The notes: generated from the sequence alone by a model not told the origin. A stretch of DNA of 64,000 bases from Eutypella sp. D-1 (GCA_023313575.1 JAJTTP010000002.1:434001-498000); one strand, 5' to 3'; shown: positions 36,551-49,794, numbered from the stretch's first letter. Made by a program: numbers and translations.

Positions 36551-37350
36551 AGGTGTCGTGTACGATGGGTCAGGGCTAGTACTGGGCAAATTTGAGTGTC
36601 TGAGGTTGTAGTTTTCTTTTGCTGGCTTTAGACGAGTTTGTCATGTGTACTTTTACCCCTAACATTCCCTTCCCTATGTGTGTACGACCAGAAAATAGCA
36701 GGCCTACCAACATCCTTTTATCAATGAGCCTACGTATTACAGATTCAAGAACGTAAAATGACAGCTCCTGGGCTAAGAAATGACACAGCTAAACATCAAA
36801 AACATGTGGTGTAATCGTCTCTGTGAACTAGCGATAGTCATTGTCGTCACGTTATGCCGTCGACAAACCCGAATCTAGTCTAACATACCCCGACGAGGCC
36901 AGCACAGCACTGCTCACTCACTGAGGGCAGATATGCCGAGAGGATGAGAAGGCAGATGGTTCGTCCGTCCTCTCCGAGACTACAACGCGGTTTCAACTAC
37001 CATCTTTGCTCCCGTAGCACCACCGCTCAAGCCAAAGTCATGACCATGCCTATACATGCAAGGTCGTCGTCCATCAAGACTCGGTGGAATCATCCATACA
37101 TCCATAGGAAAGCAGCGCACACCGCCTCAAGTATTTATCTCATACTCCTCTAAACTCGTGCGTTCGGCCGGAGGCTGGATGCTCACGGAGGAGTTGCTAA
37201 CGTTAGTTGCACCGCCGCTGTTCGTATAAACCCGTCAGTTACCGTGTTGTGTTTTTGGGAACGGCCACGGCCGTATATGCTTTCCGCCCACACGACAACA
37301 TTGTCGAGTGTGATCTCCATGGAAAATCTTGGGGTACGTAGGGTTACTGC
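36551..37350. other. Convergent intergenic region
   Basis: This is the 3' flank shared by the aminotransferase (+) and the small gene on the - strand. No coding or RNA feature is supported. Confidence 0.5.
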
Positions 37351-37634
37351 TTACGAGGGGTTGCCCGTGCTTGCCCCAGCGCCCGTGGGCGCCCCGGCGC
37401 CGGGACCACCCGCGGTGGCGGTGCGGTCCTGGCTATCATTCTGTCCCGGGTTCGACTCCTCACCTGCATTCGATGGGCTGGTGCCACCGGTCTGTCGTTC
37501 GCGTTGCGGGTTAGCATGGGGTTTTTGGTTCGTAGTTGGTTGGTTGGTTGGTTGGTTCTAGTAGGAAAAGATGGATGGCTCACAATCTTGCCCATGCAAC
37601 CGCCTTGCTGTAAGGGCTCGTTTTTCGTGTACAT
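37351..37634 (-). CDS. Small 63-residue Gly/Ala/Thr/Pro-rich protein, two exons
   Basis: Two exons on the - strand, 37584-37634 and 37351-37491, join in phase 0. The 92-bp intron has GTGAGC at its 5' end, a perfect GCTAAC branch site and a GACAG acceptor. The protein begins MYTKNEPLQQGGCMGKI and ends ASTGNPS; between lie Asn/Ser/Asp/Gly-rich and Gly/Ala/Pro/Thr-rich stretches without hydrophobic segments, so it should be soluble and disordered. A consensus TATAAATA stands about 155 bp upstream of the ATG. The leader between them is A/C-rich and G-poor, as in highly expressed fungal genes. AGGGG stress-type elements (on either strand) occur further upstream, near 38025 and 38115. I do not recognise the family; it resembles small stress- or conidiation-associated fungal proteins only in composition. 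Its brevity makes it easy to miss. Confidence 0.6.
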
Positions 37635-39052
37635 GGCTTGCACTGGTGTGCTTGGATGGGATAGTGTGGTAGTTGTCTTTCTATTGTGTTGCGTTGCTTT
37701 CTTTGGAATCAGATTGACTGTTTTCTAGTTTTTTTATGGTGTGTGTCTGTGGTTCTCAAGGAAGAAATCGACTATGATGTCCATGGCCTATTTATAGATG
37801 AAGAGACAGACAAAAAGGCGAGCTCATCGATCCAACTGCTGTTGTCTTGCTTGTTGGGTGCGAGAGAAATAGTAAATAGTACTGGCCATGTTTCTAGTGG
37901 CGGACTCGTATGTTGCTATGTCTCTTCAGGCGTGGTTGGATTGGACTGTGGGGGGGGGGGGCAAACGCGGGCATGTATAACCGAGAACAAACGAGCTATG
38001 GAAACTTCAAGGTCATCCAACTTCAAGGGGTAAGTAAGCCACCAACAAACAAACAAACAAACCTCGATTTTACTGTGGTAGGATTCGCAGCTGGGGGACA
38101 AGGGCTACTTGATACCCCTGTGGCATTCGAGTGGAATGTGGGCGAGAATAGAAGAAACAAAAGAATATACGGGCGCTTCCAGCATCTAACGCGCGAAGGG
38201 TTTGTCCAGGGAAATAAATAAAAAATATCGCATGATGACTTCGTCACTCACTCAGATATTGCCACCATCTTGGGAAAGGAAGAGCCTCCAATATCAATGG
38301 CTCCTGGTCCGCAGCGGTAAGGTCACCTGGTAACTAATGGACATTCCATTCGGATAATAACCGTGGCTCCGTGGCCCTGGCCTCGACCTTCCTCTCCAAG
38401 TCGTGGCGGCAGTCGAGCAGATCCTCGGCTTGCCGCCAACAACAAGTCGTACTTGGCCGGACATATGAACGGGCACGACCGAGACAAAGAAAGGATTTCA
38501 CATGACAGAGAGGAAGAAGGGTTGGGTGTGCGAAGCGGCATTCACTGCGCTTGCGCTTAACAGAACCTAACTACTCGCGCGCTGTCCCGCGATAGACTCC
38601 GAGACGCATACGTGTGTCATTCAAAGTTGGTCTTTAGTAGTTAGGTCTAGATTGTTATCCATCTATTTTTGGGACTCCCAGTCAAACCCCTGGCCCACCC
38701 CCCTTTTTGTTTTCCAGCACCGTAGTTTTTTTTGGAACGTAGATCAAGCCTGTAGTAAAATGAAACCTTCCAACTTCCCCTTTTGAAAACCCCTTTCTGA
38801 AGGTATACATGTACCTACCTTCAGCCTTGTTCTTGTTCTTCTCCTTTCGTTATAGCAGCTACGCCAAGTTACCAAGCCTCGAGGAAGGCTAGGAAACGCC
38901 CAGTTGCGCTTTCTCAACGAGGACACCATGGGCGCACTGCCGATGAGGGTGAAGACCACGATCCCTCACTCAGGCATACATGAGCGCAACAGAGGGCGCG
39001 CGCACCACATCGTCTAACCAGGCGGGAACCAAAAATCCTCAACTAGCTAAAC
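37635..39052. other. Promoter of the 63-residue gene and 3' flank of LYS12
   Basis: Besides the TATA box at 37789-37796 and AGGGG words at 38027 and 38115, it holds a G-run near 37950 and an AAACAAAC microsatellite near 38044-38061. No supported gene lies between 37797 and 39052. Confidence 0.45.
37789..37796 (-). promoter_or_regulatory. TATA box of the 63-residue gene
   Basis: TATAAATA on the - strand within CTATAAATAGG, a near-consensus TATA box, 155 bp upstream of the start codon of the small two-exon gene. Confidence 0.55.
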
Positions 39053-40332
<1,280 letters not shown>

Positions 40333-41732
40333 ATTCGCGGGGTCAATTGGGTGGTCGATTGGCCGAAATTTTCGATGTGCAGGGGGAAAGAGGCGTAAAG
40401 TTACCAGGTAGGTACTTAACAAAAATGACAGTTTCTCATGAGGTCATCGCGACAAGGCTCATAGAAAAATTACCTCCAGGTTTGATAAAATTTCCAAGCT
40501 CTCGATCGACGACACCGGCAGCTAAGCTTCAATGTACCGCGGTACCTCGCAGCTGCCCCCGGCTCTAGCTGGCCTGTCACTGGCCTGAGCTTCCCGATAG
40601 TGGGGTAGCTCTTCCGGAACATGTACCTGTGGGGTTCCGCGATCGGTGTTTGCGCTCTTTGCAGTCAGTTCGCTAGATAGCCCCCCTTATTAAGATAGTA
40701 TGCATTAATGGAGGTTTCTTTGGGTGTGCCTGAACGAATTATTATGTAGGTACCTGAACCTGGAGCCTGAACCTGGAGCCACGAGGTACCTAAGCGAGTC
40801 AAGTCAAGTCGCGCGCGCGGCCCAAAGTTACCGAGTTACTGGTCTCGAACCTCCCCGTCGTCGCAAATGGCAAATTGCGTGTAATCAAATCAGTTTTAAC
40901 CTAGCACGTCTAGTTAGCTACCTAGAGCTTTAGGTAGTTACGGGGTGGTAATCTGGTAGGTTTTCTACCTATTTGGGTATGTACTCAATTGAGGCCAGGT
41001 GGCTATTGTCTTGTCTGCATAAATCTCGAGGTCTATGTAGCAGCAGTAGAGATCAAGCTTGGTTCTCTTAACATCAAGAAGAACCGTCAGCAAGAGGACA
41101 ATCGCTATGTACTTAATGTAGCCACATGTATGCAGCCACTTGGTGGTGTGGCATCTGCAGCCTCAGATCCAATCGACAGAGATGCAAAGCAACCTAATCT
41201 AATGTCGGCGGAGGTGCATGGGCAACAACCCCTCATGCTGCCTAGGTACTGACTGCCCTGCTGCTGCTGCTGCTGTGCTCCAGCTGTCTTGCGGGAGTTC
41301 CTCATACCTGAAACAAGCAGTGCATGTTTTACATACACATAGTACCCGATCAGTTAGATACCTCCCAATCCCAACTGCATGCAATATCAGTGAGTATCTA
41401 TGGAGACTTCCAATGGAGGAAGGCTTTCCAGTTAGTTGGTTAGATGCTTAAGTAAATCCTTGGAACGTTTACGGAAGTTGATCCGGGAATCTGACTTCTC
41501 TTATTTTATGCCCGAAAATTATGGTTAATTCTAACAGGTTATGTCTGATACGTTTCATGTATTATCTAAGTACATATTGAACGCAATGTAACTACATACC
41601 TACTAACTGTTCAGTTTCAGCCTAGCTTATTTCAGCAATAATCGTATCTATGATTGGTTATGGCTAGTACGGAATGGGAGTATTAATACCGAGTAGGCCC
41701 TAGACGGCGACACGAGAACATCAGGCACATTT

Positions 41733-42186
41733 TGTGACGGGCCCACGATGCTATCTCGGTCATTAACATCGGGCTACTTCGTACCGATATAATACGACAT
41801 CGTTAAGATGAATTTCATTTTTATGCATTTTTAAAGTTAGGCGGCAGGCTGGCAAGGCGGGCAACATATATATGAACAGGATAACTTGTGCTATTACTTA
41901 ATAGGCCAATATGCTCCCAGCGCTTCCTTACACCAAGTACATATGTACCGCACCATGCAACATTACATATCACATTGCCATCCTTTTACTGGATCTCGAA
42001 GCCCTTTATATAAAACTGACAGGTTAAGCAGGAGCAGTCAGAAGTTAGGGGACAGGTCTCTTAACTTCTCTTCTTGTCTTTCTAGAAGCTTATAAAGCTT
42101 GAAGGCTTAGTAGGAGTAGTCTGTCAGTCTGACAGGAGAGAGAGGCATTGGCAGTCTTTTATTAGCCAGTCGACCGGGGCATGACA
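41733..42186. mobile_element. Possible decayed solo LTR
   Basis: The segment starts TGTGACGGGCCC and ends GGGGCATGACA. These ends are loosely inverted copies with TG...CA termini, as in fungal Ty3-type LTRs. Inside lie a TATA-like TTTATATAAAA near 42004-42014 and an ATTAGCCAGTCGACCGGGGC stretch before the right end. I could not find a matching target-site duplication or adjacent coding sequence. It may be an old, mutated solo LTR or chance resemblance. Confidence 0.3.
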
Positions 42187-43389
42187 GCCTACCCCTGAAA
42201 CTTTAGCTGCTTAATACTAAAGTGCTACATATGGATTCACTTAATTATTTATTCATCTGCATCCACTATCTGATACATAAATTACTACATAAGTAGTATG
42301 AAGGAAATACGGAGCTGCTGGAGACTTATAACTTAAAGAAGGCGTTTATTGGCGTTCATCCGGTTCTCCACCGTTGATTTTATTAATTTCACAGGGCACG
42401 TATTAAGGAAATCGGACCACCTAAGCCCAGAAAGCCCGCTGCTGCCCGCCTATGTAGGTAGGTAAGGTATCTTGCCCACTCGTCTGCATTTTCCCCTCCC
42501 CTCCCCCAGTCCTCCAAGCCTTTCTCCGATCCATCTCTCCCTCTCCGCCATGCTATGTACAAGCCTATAACGCGCCTGCATTGCGTCGCCCAATAATTTC
42601 TCCGCTAGAAAGGTTCCCTCCTCCAGGTACAGTACAGTACGAAGTAGTAATTAATTAATGCCAGCCAGCCGAGGTCTGCTGTTATGCACGCACTAGGGCC
42701 TCTGTGTATGTACCTACTACAATTCCATTGAGTCGACTCATTATTGTTATTGGCTTTCCCGCCCGCCCGCGTACATACATACATACGGATACATGTTCCA
42801 CGTTTCCACGCTTTACCGTGTCGCAGTTTTAAAAGTTGAATCGTAGATCCCGTATATACTTGTTACATGTGACCTGTTTGTTACTTGTTACCTATGGTTG
42901 TTGTCATTGTTGCTATAGAGACGACCTTAACTCCCGCTTTAAGATAAATATAGGTTATACCTAGATATCTATTTACAATTCGCATCTGCTTACGTTTTAT
43001 ATATGGACTTATACTCAGATGAATCCTTACTTGTTCTCTACATATAGTTAACGAAAAGACGGCATTCTAAGTATACATACATATACTGCCAGCATATTGA
43101 GAAACCCGACCTACCTAACGTGGCAACGCGCCTACCTAGCTGGGTAATCTTAACTTCCCAAGTTGGACAAGTCTGGCAAGTCTGGGTAGTTTTGAACTTC
43201 CCGAATTATCCTGGGATTTCCTGTATGGGATAATCCTGGGTGTGGCTCTGGGTACCCTAGAATATCCTTGATACCCTTGGATATCCTTGATACAATTTCT
43301 GTGATATCCTGGAATTAGGTATTCAGCCCGTAATAAACCATAAGTTAATACCTACTAGGTAGGTTAAAAGCCCGCCCGCCCATAGTTAT

Positions 43390-43485
43390 TCATCTAAGCC
43401 CATCTAAGCCCATCTGAGCCCATTCATCCAGCCATCCAAGCTATCCAAGCTATCCAAGCCATCCAAGCCAGCCAGCCATTATCCA
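43390..43485 (+). repeat. Degenerate CATCTAAGCC / ATCCAAGC tandem repeats
   Basis: Three CATCTAAGCC-type units are followed by several ATCCAAGC-type units and a doubled ATTATCC. They lie 0.9 kb upstream of the disordered-protein gene. Confidence 0.65.
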
Positions 43486-44365
43486 TTATCCTCTCCATCT
43501 TGTCTTGCTTGCTTGCCTGCTTGCCCCGTCCGTCAACAACCCCCGTTAATCACCCCGTTAATCAACCCCGTTAATCAACCCGTCACAACCACCTGGGCAA
43601 CTGGGCAACTCCGTTTCCCTTCTAAAAATACTCGCCACGTACATACAACCAACCTCAACACCAATCAACACCAACATCCACTTTCACACCCACATCTACA
43701 CATATTCACGTATTGACTTTTGCGAGTTTTACGAGTTTTGCGACTATCAACTTCAACCTTGACCTATTTTCTCCTTCTACACTGTCAGCCACACACACAT
43801 ACACACACAGTCAGATTATCAGACTGCGGGCTTCCGTCTGTTCTACTAGAGACAGATATATCATATCTACCTACTCAGTACACACACCTACACCTAGTAG
43901 ACAGGCAGAGCAGGGTAGACGACAAGGCACACCCGTAGACCAACAACACCACAAGGGAATGTTCTTAAGATATACAAACGACACCTGTACGCTTCCGCGG
44001 TGACAAGACGGCAGACAGATGTGATATCTGACTGAAAGCCACCACCACCACCACTGCTACTTACTTTACTATCACCATCATCACCATCACTATTCACAAC
44101 CCCAATCCCAATCCCACCCTCACAAGGGCCCCCTTGCGCTCCCATACCCGCGCCCACATATCCGCTCAATAACACCTCGACGACGCGTTGTGTATATACA
44201 TCGCCGCGTACGTTGGTTGTCACATACAAACAGCCGCATCGGATACGCGATCCAACCGCCCCCCCCCCCCCCAATCGCTGCTGTCGCCGCCGCCGTTGTT
44301 TTGTTTTGTTTTGTTTTGTTTAAAGAATATCAACAGCAACAACAACAACGACGGGAGCCGCAACC

Positions 44366-46845
44366 ATGCCGCCGGGAGTTAAGGGCCTCGCGGCCATGTT
44401 TGAGCAACGGGGCGACAGCAACCCGGCTGATGATAGAGGGAGATCCCCTGGTCCAGGCATGACACGTTCATTGGGAGGTATGTACTTCGTACGCATTCTA
44501 CAACTGTTCTCTATTGTCGTCCTATTCCCTATTCCCTGCTTCTCCCGACTTGCTTCCCCTGCCACGTGGGTGGACGGGCATACTCGTTCTTGTTCTTTGT
44601 CTTTCGTCTCCCGCGTTTTAGACCAGGTATCAACCAGATCGAAACCAAGACAAGGTGCAGGATTAAGACAAACATCAATTCTTAAGTCTGAGCCTGAATC
44701 CGAGTCTTCCATTACTCATTGCTGCGTCATGGGGTGGCCTTTGACATGCTTCCTTCTTTCTAAATAAACACCACCAGCTTTGTCTGCTCTGCCTGCTTTT
44801 CATACACGCGCTCTATTACTTCACTACCTTGCCCAATGGACTCAATTGATCCCTCAAAACCCTAGCAGCTGACATAAATCCTCACGTAAATAGGAACACC
44901 AACTCCCGACTCGCCACGACCACTTTCTAAGGTTCGCACAAATTTCGTAGCCGTCGTCGAGAAAGACGGCCGAGTAGGTTTAAGAAGGGAACATAGCGGC
45001 GATTCCGCCTCATCAAGTAGGAGAGTGAGCAACGATACCGGCATGACTTCGCCCCAAGCCCTGACCGAGAAGTCCGACGGTTTTGCCGACAACATGTCTA
45101 AGAATCTTGCTGCCATCAAGGCCAGTCAGTCTCTGGAGGCTGTCACCTCCGCTCCCACCACCCCTAGGCAATGGTCACCACCTACAAGCAAGCAGAGTGT
45201 CTCCTCTGATAGCGCACCTTCCGAGAGTGCGAAGTCGGCCGACCTTGCACCAAACCCGAACCCGGACAAGATCACCGATGAGGAGGAGCCCGCTACCAAG
45301 TTGAAGCCTGGCTTGCCCAGCGACAAGGCAGCTGTGGAGGCCGCCCAGAAGACGACGTCCAATGCTAGTCAAAAGGCCTCGTCTTCCTCATCCTCGGCTT
45401 CCGCCTCGCCTGTTCCGGCCCCTAAAGCAAAGACCACCGTCTCCACTAAACCAGCTACCAAAACAAGCACTACCACCACAACGACAAAACCTGTCGCAAA
45501 AGCTCCCGCCGCCGCGACAAGGAACCACACCAAGGAGCCGCCAAAGACGTCAGGAATCGCTACCGAAAAGAAGACCGCCACTTCCACAAGCGCTACCAGC
45601 ACATCGTCAAAGGCTCCAGGGGCTGCAGCAAAGAAGACCACCGCTGCGCCCAAATCCACAGGCACTGCGAAGAAGCCAGACCGCGCCAACTTACCGCCAC
45701 CAAGCACGGGCTTCAACAAACCAAAGCCCAGATCACCAACCCGGCCAATCAACCTCCCCGCATCTCTCACAACGCATACCGCCTCCTCTGCTTCCAAGTT
45801 TGGCAATGGCGCCGCGGAAGCCGCCCCTGCGAGGCAGTCCCACTCTCGAAGCTCCGGTAACGCCCAACACCTGAACGCTCACCCTCCAACGCACAGATCG
45901 TCTAGCAGGTCTTCAGGCGGCACGCGTCTGAGGCGCCAGAGCTCCAGCAACCGACCTCGGCCCAGCCTCGGTCCGCCCCCTAAGCAGGTGGCTAAGGACC
46001 ATCCCGTTGTTAAGCGGGAGGCCCACATCGACGAGGGCTTCCTCGCGCGCATGATGCGCCCCACTCAGAGCAGTTCCAGCAAGGCGGCCGACAAGGTGCC
46101 CGTCACACCCCCGCGAAAGCACAACCCGCCCGCGACCGCGCATACGAAACGCCCAGTCACCAAGGATTCCGAGAGTAGCGCCAAGAAGGCCGCCTCCAAG
46201 ATTCAGACGTCGGCTAAGCCCAAGGCCACCACCGCTGCGACCAAGACGACGACTACTCAGAGGTCAAAAGCCACTGCAAAGGAAGTGGCACCCCCGACTG
46301 CCCAAGCGGAGACGGCTGCGAAGGTGGTTGAGACGGCCAAGGCGTCCAAACAGACTGCTACTACCCCTGTGGTGGAAAAGGCGGAGGAGGTACCTCTGGA
46401 GCCGACTGCGAAGGCTGTCGCCCCCATCACTGCTCAGGTCGAGACGGCGGAGGCTGCCATCGAGACCGCGAAAATCTCCACAGACACGGCCGTTTCGCCT
46501 CTTGTCGAGAAGGCAGAGCCCGTGGCGATTGAAGAGCCAACAACACCGGTAGAGGCTACGGCAAATGGATCCGGGGAGAGGAAGCTCGCCTCGCCGATTG
46601 TGGTTGTGACCCCCGAGCCAGAGAAGGTCAAGGATATCGAGGACCTGGTTCAGCAGGCTGCCACTCCGGAGGAACAGAAGCCCGCCTCTCCCGCTCCCGC
46701 CCCCACCCCCGTCCCCGTCACCCCTGTAGCCGACCCGAAGGAAGACGTTACGTCGCCAACGGCCGAGGTTCCCACGACAGAAGAGAAGCCCGAGGAGAAA
46801 CCCAAGGAAGAAGCCAAGGAGGAGGAAGTTAATGCGGAGGTTTAA
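44366..46845 (+). CDS. Long, mostly disordered fungal protein with short conserved N-terminal motifs
   Basis: Exons 44366-44477 and 44894-46845 encode 687 residues. The 416-bp intron has a GTATGT donor, a GCTGAC branch site and an ATAG acceptor. The splice makes SLGGTPTPDSPRPLSKVR, in frame with the long second exon. The start MPPGVKGLAAMFEQRG and the RPLSKVRTNFVAVVEKDGR segment look like conserved islands that I associate with an uncharacterised Pezizomycotina family. A third island, HIDEGFLARMMRPT, lies near residue 380. The rest is rich in Ala, Thr, Ser, Pro and Lys with many TKTTTTT-like and KPEEKPKEE runs and is surely disordered; the tail is strongly acidic. No signal peptide or membrane span is visible. 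The function is unknown. The leader contains a TTTTG repeat and a CAACAA run just before the ATG. Confidence 0.78.
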
Positions 46846-49305
46846 GGCAGAGGCAGAGGAAGAAGAGACAGCGGCTTGAAGAACAGAAGGGGGGGCCCGG
46901 CCGGCCGACTTTGTAAAGAGTAGTGAGTTGAGTTAAGTGGGTTGAGTTGAGTTGTTAGCTGAGCTGAGCTGAAAGTTGAAATTTGCCTTGTATCGATACC
47001 ACCACATCTTATTCCTTTATTTTCCCAGCCCTTTTATTTCGTCCCGGAGAACGGAAAGTCAAGGGAGACGGGGGGGAAGAAATCCAGATGATGAAGAGCG
47101 GGAACATGAAAGAAGAAGAGGAAGAGAGGAAGAGGAAGGAAGAAATACCAACCAGGTTCGCTTGGGCTATGTTATGTCTGTCTGTCTGTGCACAGGATGG
47201 AGCAGAAGGCAGAAGGCAGAAGGCAGAAAACCCCCCCGCGCAAAAAACCCGCTCGCAACGCAACGCATATAAAGAAAGCATACTTAATTTTTTCCCCGCC
47301 TGTTGTTCGTCTTGTCTTGTTATCTTGTTGTCGGCTGTTATATGTATGTATGTTTTTTGCTGGTGCTGGTGCTGGTGCTGGTGCTGGTGCTGGTGTTGGT
47401 GTTGGTGTTGGTGTCGTTCGGCGAGGCGAGGCGAGGCGAGGCGTATGTAAAGCTAGGTGTGATATGATTTCAGTTTTTTCTTCCTGATTGATACCTTACC
47501 TTTGGCTTTTGTGTTTTTTATTTTTGTTCATGTCATGTTCAGGTCAGTGTGCTGGGTTAGGGTTTTTCTTACTGTTTTTTGGCTTCCCTTTCCCTTTCCC
47601 CTTATATGGATGGGATGTATTATTCTAAGTTGGCCTCTTTCTATTTATTTGCTAGTCACCCGAATTTATGCTTTTGCCCGTGGTTCTTGTTTTTCTCTTC
47701 TCTTTTCTCCTTGTACATACTTCCATACATATACATACATATATACACCCTGCGCTATCCTCTCTTCTCCTTCGAGAAGCTGAGCTGAGCTGAGCTGAGT
47801 GAGCTAGAGGAAGCAAGGGGCAAAAGGAGGGGAGGAATTAGGGGCATACTGTGAGGAAGAGAGTGGGTACCTGTCTTTTAAATAAACTAATGTATGCAAG
47901 CAACCAACGAAACACACCGAGCGGCTGGGAGCGGACGGGGCAGGCAATGGCAAATAGAAGACGGGCTGGTTCTTTGTTACTTGGTCCTGGTCCTGAGGAG
48001 AGTACCTGGGTGGTTATATGAAGTGAAGTGAAGTGGGTGGGCGCGGTGCTGAGGATGCGCGATGTGTTTGGGGGGCAGGGGATAGGAGAGAGCGAAGAGA
48101 AGGGAATAGGGGCAGGAACGGATGGATGGTAGGGTTGGGTTTGGAAGGCTGGAATGGAATGGAAGGACGGTCGGCGTTGTTTCGTTCTTGATATATTAGT
48201 AGTAGTTAGTAGTAACGTGAAGTAAAGTAAAGCTATCTTATCCTATCGTACCCTACCGTGGCCTAATGAGCCCTTGCAATGGTTTTTAAACACTTGCTCG
48301 TATAGATAGATGATAGAGGTGAGTGAGCGGAGCGAGCGAGCGAGGCTGGGGGTTTACGTCGCGGTGTGTAGAACAGCGTAGCATTGCAGTGAGAGTCAGA
48401 ATCAGAGAGTGGGAGAGAGTGTGTGAATAATCACAGAAAATTAAGTCCCGGATCCTTTATCGGTGTACTATACGAAGTCATAGATAGCATATGAAGGATA
48501 TAATGTTGGCGGATGGTGTTACTGTTCGGGTTATAGCTATACGTGATCGGGGTAGGCAGGGCTTCGGTAGGTAATAAAGGTAGATAAAGTTTTGTCAATT
48601 CTATTCACGATGAAACAAATCTACCGCTTGCGACATCCAAGCTACATCGGGTACGAGGGAGATTCTGCGATGTCTTTAGATTTTAACTGTTTGTTTCTTG
48701 CTTCTTCTTTCCCCCGTGTAGATGCGTAGTATGGACCGTTGCTGTTGTGCGTATGGTACGGTATGGTACAAGGAGGGCTGACTGATGGATACATTGGTAG
48801 ATGAACCCATCAGCAACTCGCTAAATAAATGTACATGGGTAGGCAATGCCATACGGCGCCCCTACCCTCCGGCTGCCCCCGGCAACGGTACCGATCATCA
48901 TCATCGCTGTTATCTCCTCCGCTCCGGCTTCTGGTGAATCATGCCGAGCCTTCAGCTGGAGAGGACAGATAGGCTATGGCGGGGTCCTTTTTTGGTGTTC
49001 GCCTCCCTCATCCTTCCTTTTTCGCCCCTTTCCCATACAGCTCTTTTCCCCACCTCCCCTCTCTTCCCTAGACATATATCATACAATACAACATGCATTG
49101 GAGGATCGGGTCTCCTTCTTGTCTCTATCCGCTCATATATACCCAATATAGGGTCGGCGCGAAGAAAGACATCGAAGCCGGAGATGAAAAGAATCGATAG
49201 TGGCAAAATCGCGAAAAAAAAAAAGAAAATCGCAAAGTCGCAAAACAGCAGAACGGCCAGCCAAAAAAGATCGCCCAGACAACGGACAGGGAAGTCCGCT
49301 CTCAC
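46846..49305. other. Convergent intergenic region rich in microsatellites
   Basis: This lies between the disordered-protein gene (+) and uS8m (-). It carries AGAAGGC repeats near 47207-47227, a GGTGCT/GGTGTT array at 47359-47412, GAGGC repeats near 47420-47440, GAGCTGAGCT repeats at 47780-47800 and GTGAA repeats at 48020-48035. No gene or RNA is supported. Confidence 0.55.
47359..47412 (+). repeat. GCTGGT/GTTGGT hexanucleotide array
   Basis: Six GCTGGT units followed by GTTGGT variants, in the 3' flank of the disordered-protein gene. Confidence 0.8.
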
Positions 49306-49794
49306 TCAAGGGCCGAGGCGGCACAGAAGGAGGCCGCCGACCCTCCTATCGACGGCCTCGCGGGCCTCGAGGACGCCGCGGTCGGTACTGACGATGAGGG
49401 CCTCGCCGAGGTTAAGGCCTTGCTGGTAACTGGCGTCGAAGCCGCGGACTAGGCGGTTGAGGGCGCGGAGGTCGGCGGTGACGGGGCGCTTGGAGGTAGT
49501 GATGGAGGCGACTTTGCGCATGACGGGCTCGTTGGCGCTGTACTTGAGCCCGAGCCACAGGCGTGCCCGCGACACCGACGCCGTCGTCAGGTCCTCCGGC
49601 TGGAAGGTCGAGATCGTCGCCGGGTCCGGCGGCTGCGGGCCCCCGCGCGTCAGGAACGTTAGGAATCCCGCCCGGTGCATCGCCAGGGCTACCGCGAGGT
49701 TGTACTTGGTGTGCGGCACCGATGTCAGGCCCAGGCGCTGCCGTGCTGCGTTTTGCAGATGCGAGCACATGTTTACCACGTTGGCGATAGGCAT
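49306..49794 (-). CDS. MRPS8: Mitochondrial small-subunit ribosomal protein uS8m
   Basis: A single exon on the - strand encodes 162 residues, starting MPIANVVNMCSHLQNAARQR. The bacterial-type S8 pattern is clear: an N-terminal helix with PHTKYNLAVALAMHRAGFL, a middle RLWLGLKY strand, and the C-terminal NLGEALIVSTDRGVLEAREA, where the STDRGV loop corresponds to the S-T-(S/D)-R/K-G motif of S8 that contacts 16S-like rRNA. This closely resembles fungal Mrps8. The protein binds the central domain of the mitochondrial small-subunit rRNA. As in other fungi no cleavable presequence is obvious. Its start codon is preceded by a T/C-rich stretch on the + strand (A/G on the - strand). It diverges from the next gene with 1.1 kb between starts. 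Confidence 0.93.
   Translation of the reverse strand: MPIANVVNMCSHLQNAARQRLGLTSVPHTKYNLAVALAMHRAGFLTFLTRGGPQPPDPATISTFQPEDLTTASVSRARLWLGLKYSANEPVMRKVASITTSKRPVTADLRALNRLVRGFDASYQQGLNLGEALIVSTDRGVLEAREAVDRRVGGLLLCRLGP

Larger units (their letters stand above)
40333..44365. other. Gene-free, AT-rich interval with possible LTR remnant and short repeats
   Basis: About 4 kb without a supported gene. It holds a CTG array at about 41261-41276, an LTR-like stretch at 41733-42186, degenerate ATCCTTGATA-type repeats at 43240-43310, CATCTAAGCC/ATCCAAGC-type repeats at 43390-43485 and CCCGTTAATCA repeats at 43541-43580. The last ~800 bp are C/A/T-rich and probably form the promoter and leader of the next gene. 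Confidence 0.5.

Noticed and set aside
37447..37462. GGGTTCGACTCC resembles a tRNA B box
   Set aside because: The flanking bases do not form a T-stem, no A box lies at the right distance, and the stretch is inside the second exon of the 63-residue gene.
45369..45806. Antisense open frame opposite the disordered-protein gene
   Set aside because: It is a Val/Ala/Gly-rich shadow caused by the low-complexity Thr/Lys/Ala codons of the sense strand.
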